Origin: a gamma proteobacterium HTCC2207
GTDB lineage: Bacteria; Pseudomonadota; Gammaproteobacteria; Pseudomonadales; Porticoccaceae
Assembly (NCBI GenBank): GCA_905182855.1
Contig: CAJJDA010000009.1
Span: 363,039 to 427,038 of the forward strand
Reading direction: 5' to 3'
Length of the DNA stretch: 64,000 nt
The position numbers and the translations under genes were made by a program. Every line of letters begins with the position of its first letter. The stretch's first letter is position 1. The notes beneath the pieces are model-generated. The model ran no database searches, was not told the DNA's origin, and saw only the letters and a program-made list of their open reading frames with translations. Shown here one piece after another: positions 30,262-39,171 of this stretch.

Positions 30262-31605
30262 TTAAACCTGCTGGAACTCATAAAAGCTTCCAAGCCCCAT
30301 AATCTGGGTTAACTCATCCAGGGCCCCTCTACTCTCATAGAGTAAATTTGGGTCGGCCAAATCTGCACTACTCAGGGAATCACGATAATGCTTGTCAACC
30401 CAGTTATTGAGTGTCGAGAACAGCTCTTCACTGAATACAAAGGCGGGGTTAACCTGGGCTAATTCCTCTTCATTTAAGACAACTCGTAGACGCAAACAAG
30501 CCGGACCACCTCCGTTGCGCATACTTTGGCGCACATTGACAAACTCCAGATGTTTAATCGGCGTATCCTGGGTAATAAGATCGAGTAGATAGCCATGTAC
30601 ATTCTGATTTTCTTGGCTTTCCCTTGGCAGTATCAGGGTCATGCCCTCAGTTCCCGGTAGGTTGACCAGTTGTGAATTAAACAGGTACGACTTGATTGCA
30701 TCATCTAAAGAAACGAGCTGCTCGGGTGCCTCTATAAAATGCACGGGTTGCTCGCCATAAGCTGTGGCAACCTCTTTAAATAATCTAGACTTATCGGCAA
30801 ATGCTCGCTCATGCATAAACAGCACATTTTTATTGCTCACACTGACCACATCATTGTGAAATCCGCCGGTATCGATTACCTCTGCACTTTGACAGGCCAT
30901 CACCACCTTTGCGGGCTTCAAACTATGCTTACGTGCGATCGCCATAGAGGCTTCTAAAGACTGTCTGGCTGGGAAGTTGGTAGTAGCTCGTGAGTCGCCA
31001 AAGTCATGTTTGCCATAGACAAATAGTTCGACGCCCTGCTCACCATATTCATTGCATAGCCGATTGTGATTGGCCGCGCCCTCATCGCCAAAATTGACTC
31101 CGCCTGACAGCGCATTATGGTGACAAAAATACTGATCATTGGAGAAGATTGCCTTTAATATTTTGCTTGTCATCCGGTGCTCAATGGAGCGATGAAACAT
31201 GCTTTTTAAATTAGCTGGAGTAAAGTGCACACGGCCATCTTCACAATCACTACTGGGTGAAACCGTAGCCGCATTGGCGGCCCACATTGACGATGCTGAA
31301 TAACTCATCGCCAACAAATTGGGGGCAGTTTTAGCGACTTTTTCTATGATCGCCTGATCAGTGCCACAAAAACCAAGTTCTCTCAGCGTAGGAATATGCG
31401 GCCGCTCTTGAGGGATCAAAATGCCCTGCTTTAAGCCAAGCTGATGCAGCCGCAACATTTTGGCTAGACCTTCTTTGGCAGCCTGGCGTGGCTGTGACAC
31501 CAGCTTGGTGTTATTGGTTGAGGCCAAATTACCCTGTGACAAACCCGCATAATTGTGGGTACTACCAATGAGTCCATCAAAATTCATCTCAACTGTGTGG
31601 GACAT
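30262..31605 (-). CDS. astB: N-succinylarginine dihydrolase AstB
   Basis: AstB converts N2-succinylarginine to N2-succinylornithine, CO2 and two ammonia. The protein is 447 residues from the ATG at 31605, which has AGGA eight bases upstream; the frame extends 24 bases further without family similarity. Diagnostic motifs are FDGLIGSTHNYAGLSQGNLAS at the N-terminus and MRNGGGPACLRLRVVL near residue 365-380, where the catalytic Cys lies. It sits between astA and astE. Confidence 0.95.
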   Translation of the reverse strand: MSHTVEMNFDGLIGSTHNYAGLSQGNLASTNNTKLVSQPRQAAKEGLAKMLRLHQLGLKQGILIPQERPHIPTLRELGFCGTDQAIIEKVAKTAPNLLAMSYSASSMWAANAATVSPSSDCEDGRVHFTPANLKSMFHRSIEHRMTSKILKAIFSNDQYFCHHNALSGGVNFGDEGAANHNRLCNEYGEQGVELFVYGKHDFGDSRATTNFPARQSLEASMAIARKHSLKPAKVVMACQSAEVIDTGGFHNDVVSVSNKNVLFMHERAFADKSRLFKEVATAYGEQPVHFIEAPEQLVSLDDAIKSYLFNSQLVNLPGTEGMTLILPRESQENQNVHGYLLDLITQDTPIKHLEFVNVRQSMRNGGGPACLRLRVVLNEEELAQVNPAFVFSEELFSTLNNWVDKHYRDSLSSADLADPNLLYESRGALDELTQIMGLGSFYEFQQV

Positions 31606-31673
31606 GTTAAATTTCCTAGTTTTTTTCACCCAAAGTAGCGACTGTCCTGCAAGGCAGTGCGACTAAAGCAAGG

Positions 31674-32702
31674 CTAAAGTTCTGTGTACCTAACGACGTC
31701 ATTTATTGATAAATTGAGGGCATGCAACGTCTCTGGAGGCAGTAAAACGTTATTATCATTGTCAAGATCAAGGCGGCTAATACAGGCCGTGAAAGACGTA
31801 ATATTGCCACCGCTCACTATGTACTGCTGGCCATCACAATTAAGTGCCTCGCCGACATTAGTCCCGACAACAGTGCCGACAGCGCTGGAGGTCACTGTTG
31901 CGAGTTGATCGATAAAAGTGTCGACACTGGGCGCGCCATCGAATATATCTATCTGTCCACGCCACTGAAAGCCCTCTTTTTCCAGCATCGCTAAGGCCGC
32001 TTTGCCTTGGTCATTCGGTCTTCCGATGACTTGCTGTGCCTCTTGAGAGAGCAAGTTGACATAGATAGGCTGCGTTGGCATCAGGTCAGCGATAAACTGG
32101 TTACCATTGACGGCACCAAATAGGTCGGCGGCGCTAAAGTCCATATCAAAAAAATTCTTACCTATAGCGTCCCAAAATGGCGATCGACCCTGTTCATCAA
32201 AATAGCCACGAAGATCGGCCATTACCTGGGCAGGGAAACGCTCTCTAAATTCAGCCATAAATAAATACCGACTGCGAGCAAGTAATTTACCATTGCCATT
32301 CCTACGATAGGGCTCATCTAAAAACAGGGTTGCTACTTCAGCAAATCCCTCAAAATGGTTTGATAGGTTGAGAGTTTCAACACTTACTTTTTTATCCAGA
32401 ACCTTACTGCTGTGGGTTACCTTATTGATCTTGTAAGAATAAAACTGATCATCTTCACCCAATTGGGCAATAATTCCAGCGGTGCCCACCAGTAGCCCAG
32501 TGTCGGTATCTTCCATAACGAGTAAGTACTTTTCGCGCCCTGGTGCCGTTACAGTCTTCGACAAACTGGCCATTGCCGCTGCAATTTTTTTGCTCAGCGT
32601 CTCCGGGTCGGGGGGCAATGTTGTCATCCCTGGATAGGCGGCCTCAGCTAGGCGCAGTAAGCCATCAATATCGTCTTCTCTAATCTGTCTTACAATTATC
32701 AT
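31674..32702 (-). CDS. astA: Arginine N-succinyltransferase AstA
   Basis: AstA transfers succinyl from succinyl-CoA to arginine, the first AST step. The 342-residue protein has a GNAT-like fold, beginning MIIVRQIREDDIDGLLRLAE. The family regions EVATLFLDEPYRRNGNGKLLARSRYLFMAEF and MADLRGYFDEQGRSPFWDAIGKNFFDMDF are present. It follows the aminotransferase by about 50 bases on the same strand. Confidence 0.95.
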   Translation of the reverse strand: MIIVRQIREDDIDGLLRLAEAAYPGMTTLPPDPETLSKKIAAAMASLSKTVTAPGREKYLLVMEDTDTGLLVGTAGIIAQLGEDDQFYSYKINKVTHSSKVLDKKVSVETLNLSNHFEGFAEVATLFLDEPYRRNGNGKLLARSRYLFMAEFRERFPAQVMADLRGYFDEQGRSPFWDAIGKNFFDMDFSAADLFGAVNGNQFIADLMPTQPIYVNLLSQEAQQVIGRPNDQGKAALAMLEKEGFQWRGQIDIFDGAPSVDTFIDQLATVTSSAVGTVVGTNVGEALNCDGQQYIVSGGNITSFTACISRLDLDNDNNVLLPPETLHALNLSINDVVRYTEL

Positions 32703-32753
32703 ACTAATCTACCTTTAAGTGATCTTAGCGTTAATTCAGCGAGGCATTTACGC

Positions 32754-34111
32754 CTACAAGACCTCTGTCATAACGCTGCGCACTGATGCGTCAAATACAT
32801 TAACGATATTATCAATATCATCGGTCGTACAAATTAAAGGTGGTGAGAATGCCATTGAGTCCAATGAGGGTAATGGTCTGGAAATGAGTCCATTTTCATA
32901 ACATTTGTGTGCCACTTTGGCAGAGATTTTTATCTCTTTATCAAAAAACGTATTATTGGTTTTGTCCTTTACTAGCTGTACTGCGGCAATCATGCCTTTG
33001 CCGCGCACCTGTGCAACAAAACCGTCATCGGCAAACCGTTTGTTTAACTGCTCATGAAAATAAGCACCCACGGTAGCGGCGTTATCAACCAAGTGTTCTT
33101 TTTCGATAATATCTAAATTGGCCATTGCAACTGCCGCACCAATTGGGTGGCCTGCATAGGTATAGCCATGAGCAAAGTTGCCATACTTGACCGAACCTTC
33201 CTTGATCAGTTCCCAAATCTCCTCTGAAACAAAGGATGCCGAATAGGGAAAATAGCCACTGGTAAGCGCCTTGGCAGTAGTCATCATATCGGGCTTAAGG
33301 TCGTACATTTCGCTTCCAAACCACGTTCCTAGACGGCCATAGCCACAGACAACTTCATCAACAATAAACAAAATGTCGTAACGTTTTAGCACCTTCTGAA
33401 TTGCCGCAAAATAACCCTCAGGAGGCGTAACAACACCTCCAGCCCCCAGCACCGGCTCGGCAATAAATGCCGCTACCGTATCTGCACCCTCGGCTAAAAT
33501 CATTTGCTCTAGCTGCTGGGCTCGGCGTGAAGAAAACGCTAACTCTGTCTCTCCCTCTAGACCGTAACGGAAAAAATCTGGCGACTCGGTATGTAATATA
33601 TTATTCATCGGTAGATCGAAAGCAGTATGGAATGATGGCAACCCCGTAAGGCTCGCCGTGGCGACTGAGGTACCATGGTAGGCCTGCCAGCGAGAAATGA
33701 TTTTCTTTTTCTGGGGCCTATTGCGAATATTATTGATGTACCAAACGATCTTGATCAGGCTGTCGTTACCATCGGATCCGCCACTACCAAAGAAGACTTT
33801 TGACATACCATCCGGTGCTTTTTCCAATAGGCGTTCTGCCAACTCAATCTGTCCGACGTTCGACATGCCAGAAAACGTATGATAATAGCCAAGCTCTAAC
33901 GCAGCCTTTTGCATGGCGTCTGCTTTCTTCCATAGCCAATATTCACACACCATAAGCCTGCAACCGCATCAATCAGTTGCTTGCCTGAATTGTCACGCAG
34001 GTATATCCCTTTACCCGACTCAATTATTCTAGATCCAGTGCGCGCGAAGTCATCGGCATTGGTTGCGGGATGTAAAATAGAGTTAGCATCAATTGCGCTT
34101 AGTGTTTTCAC
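32754..34111 (-). CDS. Class III omega-aminotransferase, interrupted by one frameshift
   Basis: A PLP-dependent aminotransferase of about 453 residues when the two frames are joined. The N-terminal part runs MKTLSAIDANSILHP to LWCVNIGYGRK; the frame breaks in the AAG/AAA tract near 33925-33930 and resumes at ADAMQKAALELGYYHTFSG. PLP features include GSGGSDGNDSL, the Asp in IVDEVVCGYGR and the Schiff-base lysine in MTTAKALTSGY. It most resembles the putrescine/beta-alanine-pyruvate subgroup, not classic AstC. As first gene of the ast set it may transaminate succinylornithine. One base, or one plus two codons, is missing; sequencing error is possible. Confidence 0.85.
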
Positions 34112-34228
34112 CTGATCTCACCTATTATTTCTCGTTATAGCCGCTCACCAGTCACGCTGAGGCGTGGACTACATGTTGGGCTTTTAAGTACGAGAAATGG
34201 TAGAGCGATAACAGCTCAAACGATATAG

Positions 34229-34258
34229 CAATATTTTGTATAATCTGTAACAATATTT
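34229..34258. promoter_or_regulatory. Candidate Lrp-type binding region between aminotransferase and lrp-like gene
   Basis: Two copies of CAATATTT lie 22 bases apart (34229 and 34251), about two helical turns, flanking a TATAAT hexamer at 34239-34244. They lie in the 228-base divergent gap, about 80 bases before the Lrp/AsnC start. AT-rich phased repeats are typical of Lrp targets, but assignment is inference. Confidence 0.4.
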
Positions 34259-34339
34259 GGCAAATTGATAGGGATTAATATCATTTAGTCAAATTACGAG
34301 TGATATCTATGTTCCAATACCGAAGGTAGGACGGAGACT

Positions 34340-34783
34340 ATGGAAAAAAATAACCGTGGGGTTAGCTACGATTCTCTCGATCGTGATCTCATCTCACTGC
34401 TCCGCACAGATGCTAGGGCCTCAATTTCGAAGCTGGCCGGGGTGTTAAAGGTCTCTCGTGGAACAGTACAAAACCGCCTGGACCGGCTGCTCGCAACCAA
34501 GGCTATTGTGGGTTTTACCATAAGAGCGAGTGCTAGTATTGACGACGGCGCTATTCGCGCGATTATGTTGATCGAAGTGACAGGTAAATCGACCTCTAAG
34601 ATTATAAGTAAACTCCGTGGACTGCCTGAATTACAGAAAGTGCACACGACTAATGGGGCATGGGATTTAGTGGCTGAAATCCATTCGTCGAGCTTGGCGG
34701 AATTTGACCAGGTATTAAGAGAAGTAAGATTAATTGATGGTATTGCGAATAGCGAAACCAGTATCTTGCTCAGCACAGTGTAA
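34340..34783 (+). CDS. Lrp/AsnC-family transcriptional regulator
   Basis: A 147-residue amino-acid-responsive regulator. The N-terminal winged helix (LDRDLISLLRTDARASISKLAGVLKVSRGTVQNRLDRL) is followed by the RAM ligand-binding domain (IMLIEVTGKSTSKIISKLRGLPELQKVHTTNGAWDLVAEI). It is transcribed away from the aminotransferase-ast-arg row and most likely controls it in response to arginine or a product. The stop lies only 14 bases before a relic of the GH42 gene, so it forms the right edge of the arginine block. Confidence 0.92.
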   Translation: MEKNNRGVSYDSLDRDLISLLRTDARASISKLAGVLKVSRGTVQNRLDRLLATKAIVGFTIRASASIDDGAIRAIMLIEVTGKSTSKIISKLRGLPELQKVHTTNGAWDLVAEIHSSSLAEFDQVLREVRLIDGIANSETSILLSTV

Positions 34784-34797
34784 TAGCGAATCATCGG

Positions 34798-34961
34798 TTT
34801 GGCAAAGATACCCGAGTAAACCCAAGGGGCGATCTCGTGATGGTCTTTTATTATTGAAGTCAACTCTGGAACTGCCACTTGATTGCAGCGCGGTCCTAAT
34901 GCAGGAAAGTACCCATATAGAGACCCATGATGTTAAAGTCTGGCGGGGCTCTAGCAGCTAA
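34798..34961 (+). pseudogene. Relic of the 3' end of a GH42 beta-galactosidase gene
   Basis: Translated with two frames, the stretch reads FGKDTRVNPRGDL then LELPLDCSAVLMQESTHIE and KVWRGSSS. It matches the last ~55 residues of the intact GH42 enzyme ([13 protein letters not shown] ... [18 protein letters not shown] ... SVWRASGS). Over the final ~98 bases about four of five bases agree without gaps, and identity continues for a few bases past the stop. An internal stop and a frameshift show that it is dead. It sits directly before the symporter gene, where an intact GH42 would be expected. Confidence 0.85.
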
Positions 34962-35002
34962 TTACAACTAACTTATAATAATTAAAAAATAGGAGCCTCC
35001 CC

Positions 35003-36463
35003 TTGAGCGAGCAAGCCATTCAACTAGCCGTATTTTGTTTTGTCCTAGGTGCCATTGCATTGATCACCTACTTTAAATGTCGCGGTGAAAATCGACATTC
35101 AACAGACTCCAACAAAGAGTACTTTCTCGCTGGCGGCGGTCTGACCTGGGTCTTTGTCGCGGGCTCCATCACCCTTACCAATTTGAGTACCGACCAGCTG
35201 GTAGGCATGAATGGCAATCAAATGTTATTGCTGGCGCTTTGGGAGCTGGCCGGTTTTGTCGGTCTAATGGTATTGGCCAAGGTGTTTTTGCCCGTGTACT
35301 ACCGCAATAATTGCACCACCACCACTGAGCTTCTTGAGCGGCGGTATAATAGTAAGCATGTGCGGGCGCTGGTCTCCACCATGTTCCTGTTTATCAATGT
35401 TTTTGTCTTTCAGCCTGCGGTTATCTATACCGGCGCGCTATTTATGATTTCCATGACTGGCATTGATGCGGATCTAATGACCATTGCCATTGCCTTTGCA
35501 CTGGTGGGCGCGGCCTATTCTGTGCTGGGTGGCCTGCGAGCCGTAGCAGTATCGGACACCTACGGTGGCGTGCTGGTGTTGCTTATGGGTCTAGTGATTG
35601 TAGTGCTCTCTCTGATGGCCATCGACTTTGACTTTAGCGGTATCCCCGCCGAACGCTTAACATTGATTGGTGACAGCGCTTCACCGGTGCCCTGGCATAC
35701 ATTACTAACAGGTATGTTTCTGATTCAAATTTTTTACTGGAGTACCAACCAGACCATCACCCAGCGCGCTATGGCTGCACCCACGGTCAAAGAAGCGCAA
35801 AAAGGCGTGTATGCAGCGGCCTTTATTCGCGTTATTTTTATCCCTTCGATGGTGGTTATCCCCGGTATTGTCGCCTTTAAACTCTACGGCGACATTGGCG
35901 ACCAGGCCTATGGTCGTATTGTAGGTGATCTGTTGCCAAGCTGGTTATCCGGTGTATTTGCCGCGGCCATTGCGGCGGCGGTACTCAGCTCATTTAACAG
36001 TATGGTTAACTCCTCTGCAGCTATGTATGTCTGTGATCTGCACGAGCGCTATATTGATGAAAAACCCAATGTGCGGCTACTCAGCGGCATAGCTACATGG
36101 GTGTTTGTGCTGATCGCCGTTGCCATGGTGCCGGTCTATGCCCAGTCCGACAGTATAATTAATCTGCTTCAAGAGCTCTGGGGTTTGATCAGTATGCCAA
36201 TTCTGGCCTGCTTTGCTGTGGGCCTACTGTTTAAGAATGTGGATTATCGCGCAGCCATTGCCGCGGTGATCTTTGGGGTATTGATGTATGCCTGCTTTAT
36301 CTGGCTATGGATGCCGCTGCATTATATTCATATGATGTTTTTCACGTTCTTTATCTGTGTCGGACTGGCGCTGAGCATCAATCGATTGGTCTTTGGCAAC
36401 AGAGCAGAGTTTATTGGTCTCAACTCGTCAGATGAAAAACCAGCAGACTTGTCGGCTGCATAA
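35003..36463 (+). CDS. Sodium/solute symporter, vSGLT-like (probable galactose/galactoside uptake)
   Basis: An inner-membrane sodium-coupled transporter of the SSS/SLC5 family, 486 residues with about 13 hydrophobic segments. The motifs EYFLAGGGLTWVFVAGSITLTNLSTDQLVGM and FYWSTNQTITQRAMAAPTVKEAQKGVYAAAF correspond to the same regions of Vibrio vSGLT. It starts with TTG, with AGGAG at good spacing. Its 3' end overlaps the convergent alpha-galactosidase gene by 44 bases. Sugar specificity is inferred from GH36/GH42 neighbours. A shortened copy of its 3' end survives at 40575-40676. Confidence 0.88.
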   Translation: MSEQAIQLAVFCFVLGAIALITYFKCRGENRHSTDSNKEYFLAGGGLTWVFVAGSITLTNLSTDQLVGMNGNQMLLLALWELAGFVGLMVLAKVFLPVYYRNNCTTTTELLERRYNSKHVRALVSTMFLFINVFVFQPAVIYTGALFMISMTGIDADLMTIAIAFALVGAAYSVLGGLRAVAVSDTYGGVLVLLMGLVIVVLSLMAIDFDFSGIPAERLTLIGDSASPVPWHTLLTGMFLIQIFYWSTNQTITQRAMAAPTVKEAQKGVYAAAFIRVIFIPSMVVIPGIVAFKLYGDIGDQAYGRIVGDLLPSWLSGVFAAAIAAAVLSSFNSMVNSSAAMYVCDLHERYIDEKPNVRLLSGIATWVFVLIAVAMVPVYAQSDSIINLLQELWGLISMPILACFAVGLLFKNVDYRAAIAAVIFGVLMYACFIWLWMPLHYIHMMFFTFFICVGLALSINRLVFGNRAEFIGLNSSDEKPADLSAA

Positions 36464-38504
36464 TTGGCAGTTGCAGCCCAACATTCATGAGGGCCTCGCC
36501 ACTCACCACCGAGCCGTTAATCACATCTAGAATAGATGATGAGCTACTGCTCGGTATGCTGCTAGCTGGGCTGGGCCAGACAATGGTCAGCTTATAGAGC
36601 GTATGTTCATCCAACCCGCGAAAGCGCAAACGGCCCATTGTCGTGGTGGCTGGACTATTCAGCAGCGCATAGGAAAATATTGCCTCCTGTTGATTAGCGG
36701 CAATAATGCCAAAACTATTTTCACGTTTACTGGTATCAAGGCGCACCAGATCACCGTTATGAATTAATTGGCGGTGCTGTTTGTGCAGAGCTACAGCCTC
36801 AGTTAAAACCCCTTTTTCTTCGTTATCCATTTCCAGCAGATTGGCCTCAATGCCCATGTCCCCAAACAGTGCCACCCCGGTTCTGGTGGCTATACTGATA
36901 CTGCGTCCAGTAATATGGCAGTCTTTAGGCCCCACATGGGCGCCCATTAATTCTGCGGGGAAGAACATTGAAAAGCCTTTTTGAATCGTCAGACGATCCA
37001 GCGCATCGTTACTATCCGAGGGCCAGATCCGATCTGTGTAACCTAGGATACCAAAGTCGGCTCGGCCACCCCCAGAGGAACAACTTTCGATTTCAACCTT
37101 AGGGTGCGCCGCGCGAACACGGCTCAATAATTCATATAGAGCCAGAGTCTGATAATGGGTAACCGCTCGCCCATTCGCATTGCCCGGCTGATTAATCACT
37201 CGGTTCATATCCCATTTTAAATAGGCAATTGGGTATTGATTTAGCAGTACATCGATACAATTAAACAGATAGTCCTGAACTTCAGTGCGCGTTAAGTCCA
37301 GTACCAGCTGATTTCTCGACAGGATCAATGGCGCTGGCGGCGCACTCAGCACCCAGTCCGGATGAGCACGATAAAGCTCACTATTCGGGTTAACCATCTC
37401 CGGCTCAATCCACAGACCAAACTCCATATCTTTGGCATGCACATAATCGATTAATGATCCTAAGCCATCGGGGAAAACTGTCTTATCGACAGTCCAATCA
37501 CCCAGCCCAGCACAATCAGATTTGCGGTTTTTAAACCAGCCATCATCGAGTACAAAACGCTCGGCACCCACCTCAGCGGCACTGTCTGCCAGCGCCTGAA
37601 GTCTCATCGGAGTCAGATCAAAATACATGGCTTCCCAAGTATTAAAGTGCACCAGCTTGGCCTTTCCGGCCATCCGCGCATCCGTAAGATGGGATCTGAC
37701 ATAGCGATGAAAACACCTGGATAACGCTGATAAACCATTATTAGTAGTGGCCCCATAGAGCACCGGTGAGCAATAGGATTGATTGGGGTCAAGGCTTAGT
37801 TCACCAGGGAAAAAAAGTTCTCCCAACTGAGCGTAGGAACGGCCTACAAACTGCTCATCAATACGAATACGGTGATTGCCACTCCAACCCAGATGCAGCC
37901 CATAGGCTGCGCCTGAACCTTCGTTGGTCTGCTCGGTATGGATAATCACCCCGGGAAATGAATCATGGGAAGTTCGCCCCGAGCGATTTTCCCGCAGATA
38001 CGTGCCCATAAAGCGATCCACAGGCTGAAGCTGAAATTCATTGGCCCAGCGGCCTTGAAACCCGAGGATTTTATTGTAGTCCAGAGGCACGGGAATACTG
38101 GGGGCATTGCACTGCTCGACCGATAAACGGCTATCACCAATATTGCATAGCTCGGTGCTGGCACTTAAAACATCACTATCGCAATCCAACCCAAGTCGAT
38201 GGGTTAGCTCAATCTCAGTGCCCCGACACCGGGAGACAATTGAGAGTCGATTATTTTCCTCTATAGAAACAGATTGAATCTGTGAATAGACCGACCACTG
38301 AGTGCCACCACGGTGTATTTGCACACCTGCACTGCCGCTAAAACCAGCGCCGAATTCTGGTGATAATGAAACGACTGCCTCTTCTGGCATACAGGCAGGT
38401 ACTTCCTGGCGAGTCGCCAGTAGCGCCAACATCTCGGGACTCGAAACATTACTTAACCGCGAGCCCCAGTAGAGTATGGCTGGCGCATTGCCGCGACAGT
38501 CCAC
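36420..38504 (-). CDS. GH36 alpha-galactosidase
   Basis: A cytoplasmic retaining alpha-galactosidase of 694 residues: N-terminal beta-sandwich, (beta/alpha)8 catalytic barrel, C-terminal beta domain. The nucleophile Asp is in YLKWDMNRVINQPG near residue 430 and the acid/base Asp in WPSDSNDALDR near 497; FVLDDGWF and CSSGGGRADFG are further GH36 motifs. No signal peptide is present. It starts with GTG at 38504, with weak ribosome-site support. An ATG at 38517 lies in another frame, so the true N-terminus is slightly uncertain. It would remove alpha-galactosyl residues from imported oligosaccharides. Confidence 0.93.
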   Translation of the reverse strand: MDCRGNAPAILYWGSRLSNVSSPEMLALLATRQEVPACMPEEAVVSLSPEFGAGFSGSAGVQIHRGGTQWSVYSQIQSVSIEENNRLSIVSRCRGTEIELTHRLGLDCDSDVLSASTELCNIGDSRLSVEQCNAPSIPVPLDYNKILGFQGRWANEFQLQPVDRFMGTYLRENRSGRTSHDSFPGVIIHTEQTNEGSGAAYGLHLGWSGNHRIRIDEQFVGRSYAQLGELFFPGELSLDPNQSYCSPVLYGATTNNGLSALSRCFHRYVRSHLTDARMAGKAKLVHFNTWEAMYFDLTPMRLQALADSAAEVGAERFVLDDGWFKNRKSDCAGLGDWTVDKTVFPDGLGSLIDYVHAKDMEFGLWIEPEMVNPNSELYRAHPDWVLSAPPAPLILSRNQLVLDLTRTEVQDYLFNCIDVLLNQYPIAYLKWDMNRVINQPGNANGRAVTHYQTLALYELLSRVRAAHPKVEIESCSSGGGRADFGILGYTDRIWPSDSNDALDRLTIQKGFSMFFPAELMGAHVGPKDCHITGRSISIATRTGVALFGDMGIEANLLEMDNEEKGVLTEAVALHKQHRQLIHNGDLVRLDTSKRENSFGIIAANQQEAIFSYALLNSPATTTMGRLRFRGLDEHTLYKLTIVWPSPASSIPSSSSSSILDVINGSVVSGEALMNVGLQLPIMQPTSLLVFHLTS

Positions 38505-38516
38505 AACTCAAACTGC

Positions 38517-38536
38517 ATCTGTGACTGTGGACTGTA
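38517..38536. promoter_or_regulatory. Possible operator half related to the 23624-23645 motif
   Basis: The segment CTGTGACTGTGGACTGTAT agrees at 13 of 19 positions with the complement of the dyad in front of the galactose operons. It lies directly upstream of the alpha-galactosidase start. The match is imperfect and could be chance. Confidence 0.25.
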
Positions 38537-38655
38537 TAGAAGGGCTGTATTACTATCGGCATTGCTAAATCTTCTTGTACTTTTTACGCACTACACTGAA
38601 CTATTGCCGCGGCTGAATGCCGACAATAGCTCTTGTGCTTATTCTTACTGGCGCT

Positions 38656-39036
38656 CTAACCCATACGAAGTAATGTACAAATCTTATTGCCCGCAGGGTC
38701 GCGCAGATAAGCCAGATACATACCATCTTTATCAGATCCCCTAACGCCGGGCGCGTCTTCGCAGGCAGTGCCGCCGTTTGCGACACCTGCGGCATGCCAT
38801 GCATCGCCCTGTGCTGCATCGGTTACTGAGAAGCCGATTGTGCTGCCATTGCCGCCAGTTGCAGGTTTCTCATCTATGGGCTCGGAGATCGAAAAAACTA
38901 TGTTTTCACCAAAATAAAAGCATCGACCATTGGGGTCGATCACACCGGGCTCATAACCCAGCTCTCCCAGGGTCGCATCGTAGAATTTTTTTGACTCTTC
39001 GATGCTATTAGCGCCGAGCATAATATGACTAAACAT
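38656..39036 (-). CDS. VOC family protein, copy 2
   Basis: A 126-residue VOC protein paralogous to the one at 19839-20219: it starts MFSHIMLGANSIEESKKFYDA and ends YLRDPAGNKICTLLRMG. A 57-base stretch across the start codon and upstream region (39008-39064 approximately) and a 53-base stretch near the 3' end (38702-38754) are identical in the two copies, while the middle has diverged. Both copies face the same way and bracket the galactose-arginine region. Substrate unknown. Confidence 0.88.
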   Translation of the reverse strand: MFSHIMLGANSIEESKKFYDATLGELGYEPGVIDPNGRCFYFGENIVFSISEPIDEKPATGGNGSTIGFSVTDAAQGDAWHAAGVANGGTACEDAPGVRGSDKDGMYLAYLRDPAGNKICTLLRMG

Positions 39037-39171
39037 GACTACTCCTAGATCTGTTAATTGTACAAATTAGATTAATGTGTATAAGCGGGAATTATTTCTT
39101 TTGCTGTGCTCCTTAGCGCTTGCTATATAAAGATCAAGTCTAAAGTAAATGATATGTACGACAAGCTATAG

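Noticed and set aside
27337..34783. A complete classical AST operon
   Set aside because: No astD is present and the aminotransferase is closer to the putrescine/beta-alanine type than to AstC.
34366..34878. A 170-codon minus-strand frame opposite the Lrp/AsnC gene
   Set aside because: It is the antisense of a clear Lrp-family protein and runs on into the GH42 relic; the plus-strand protein has all family motifs.
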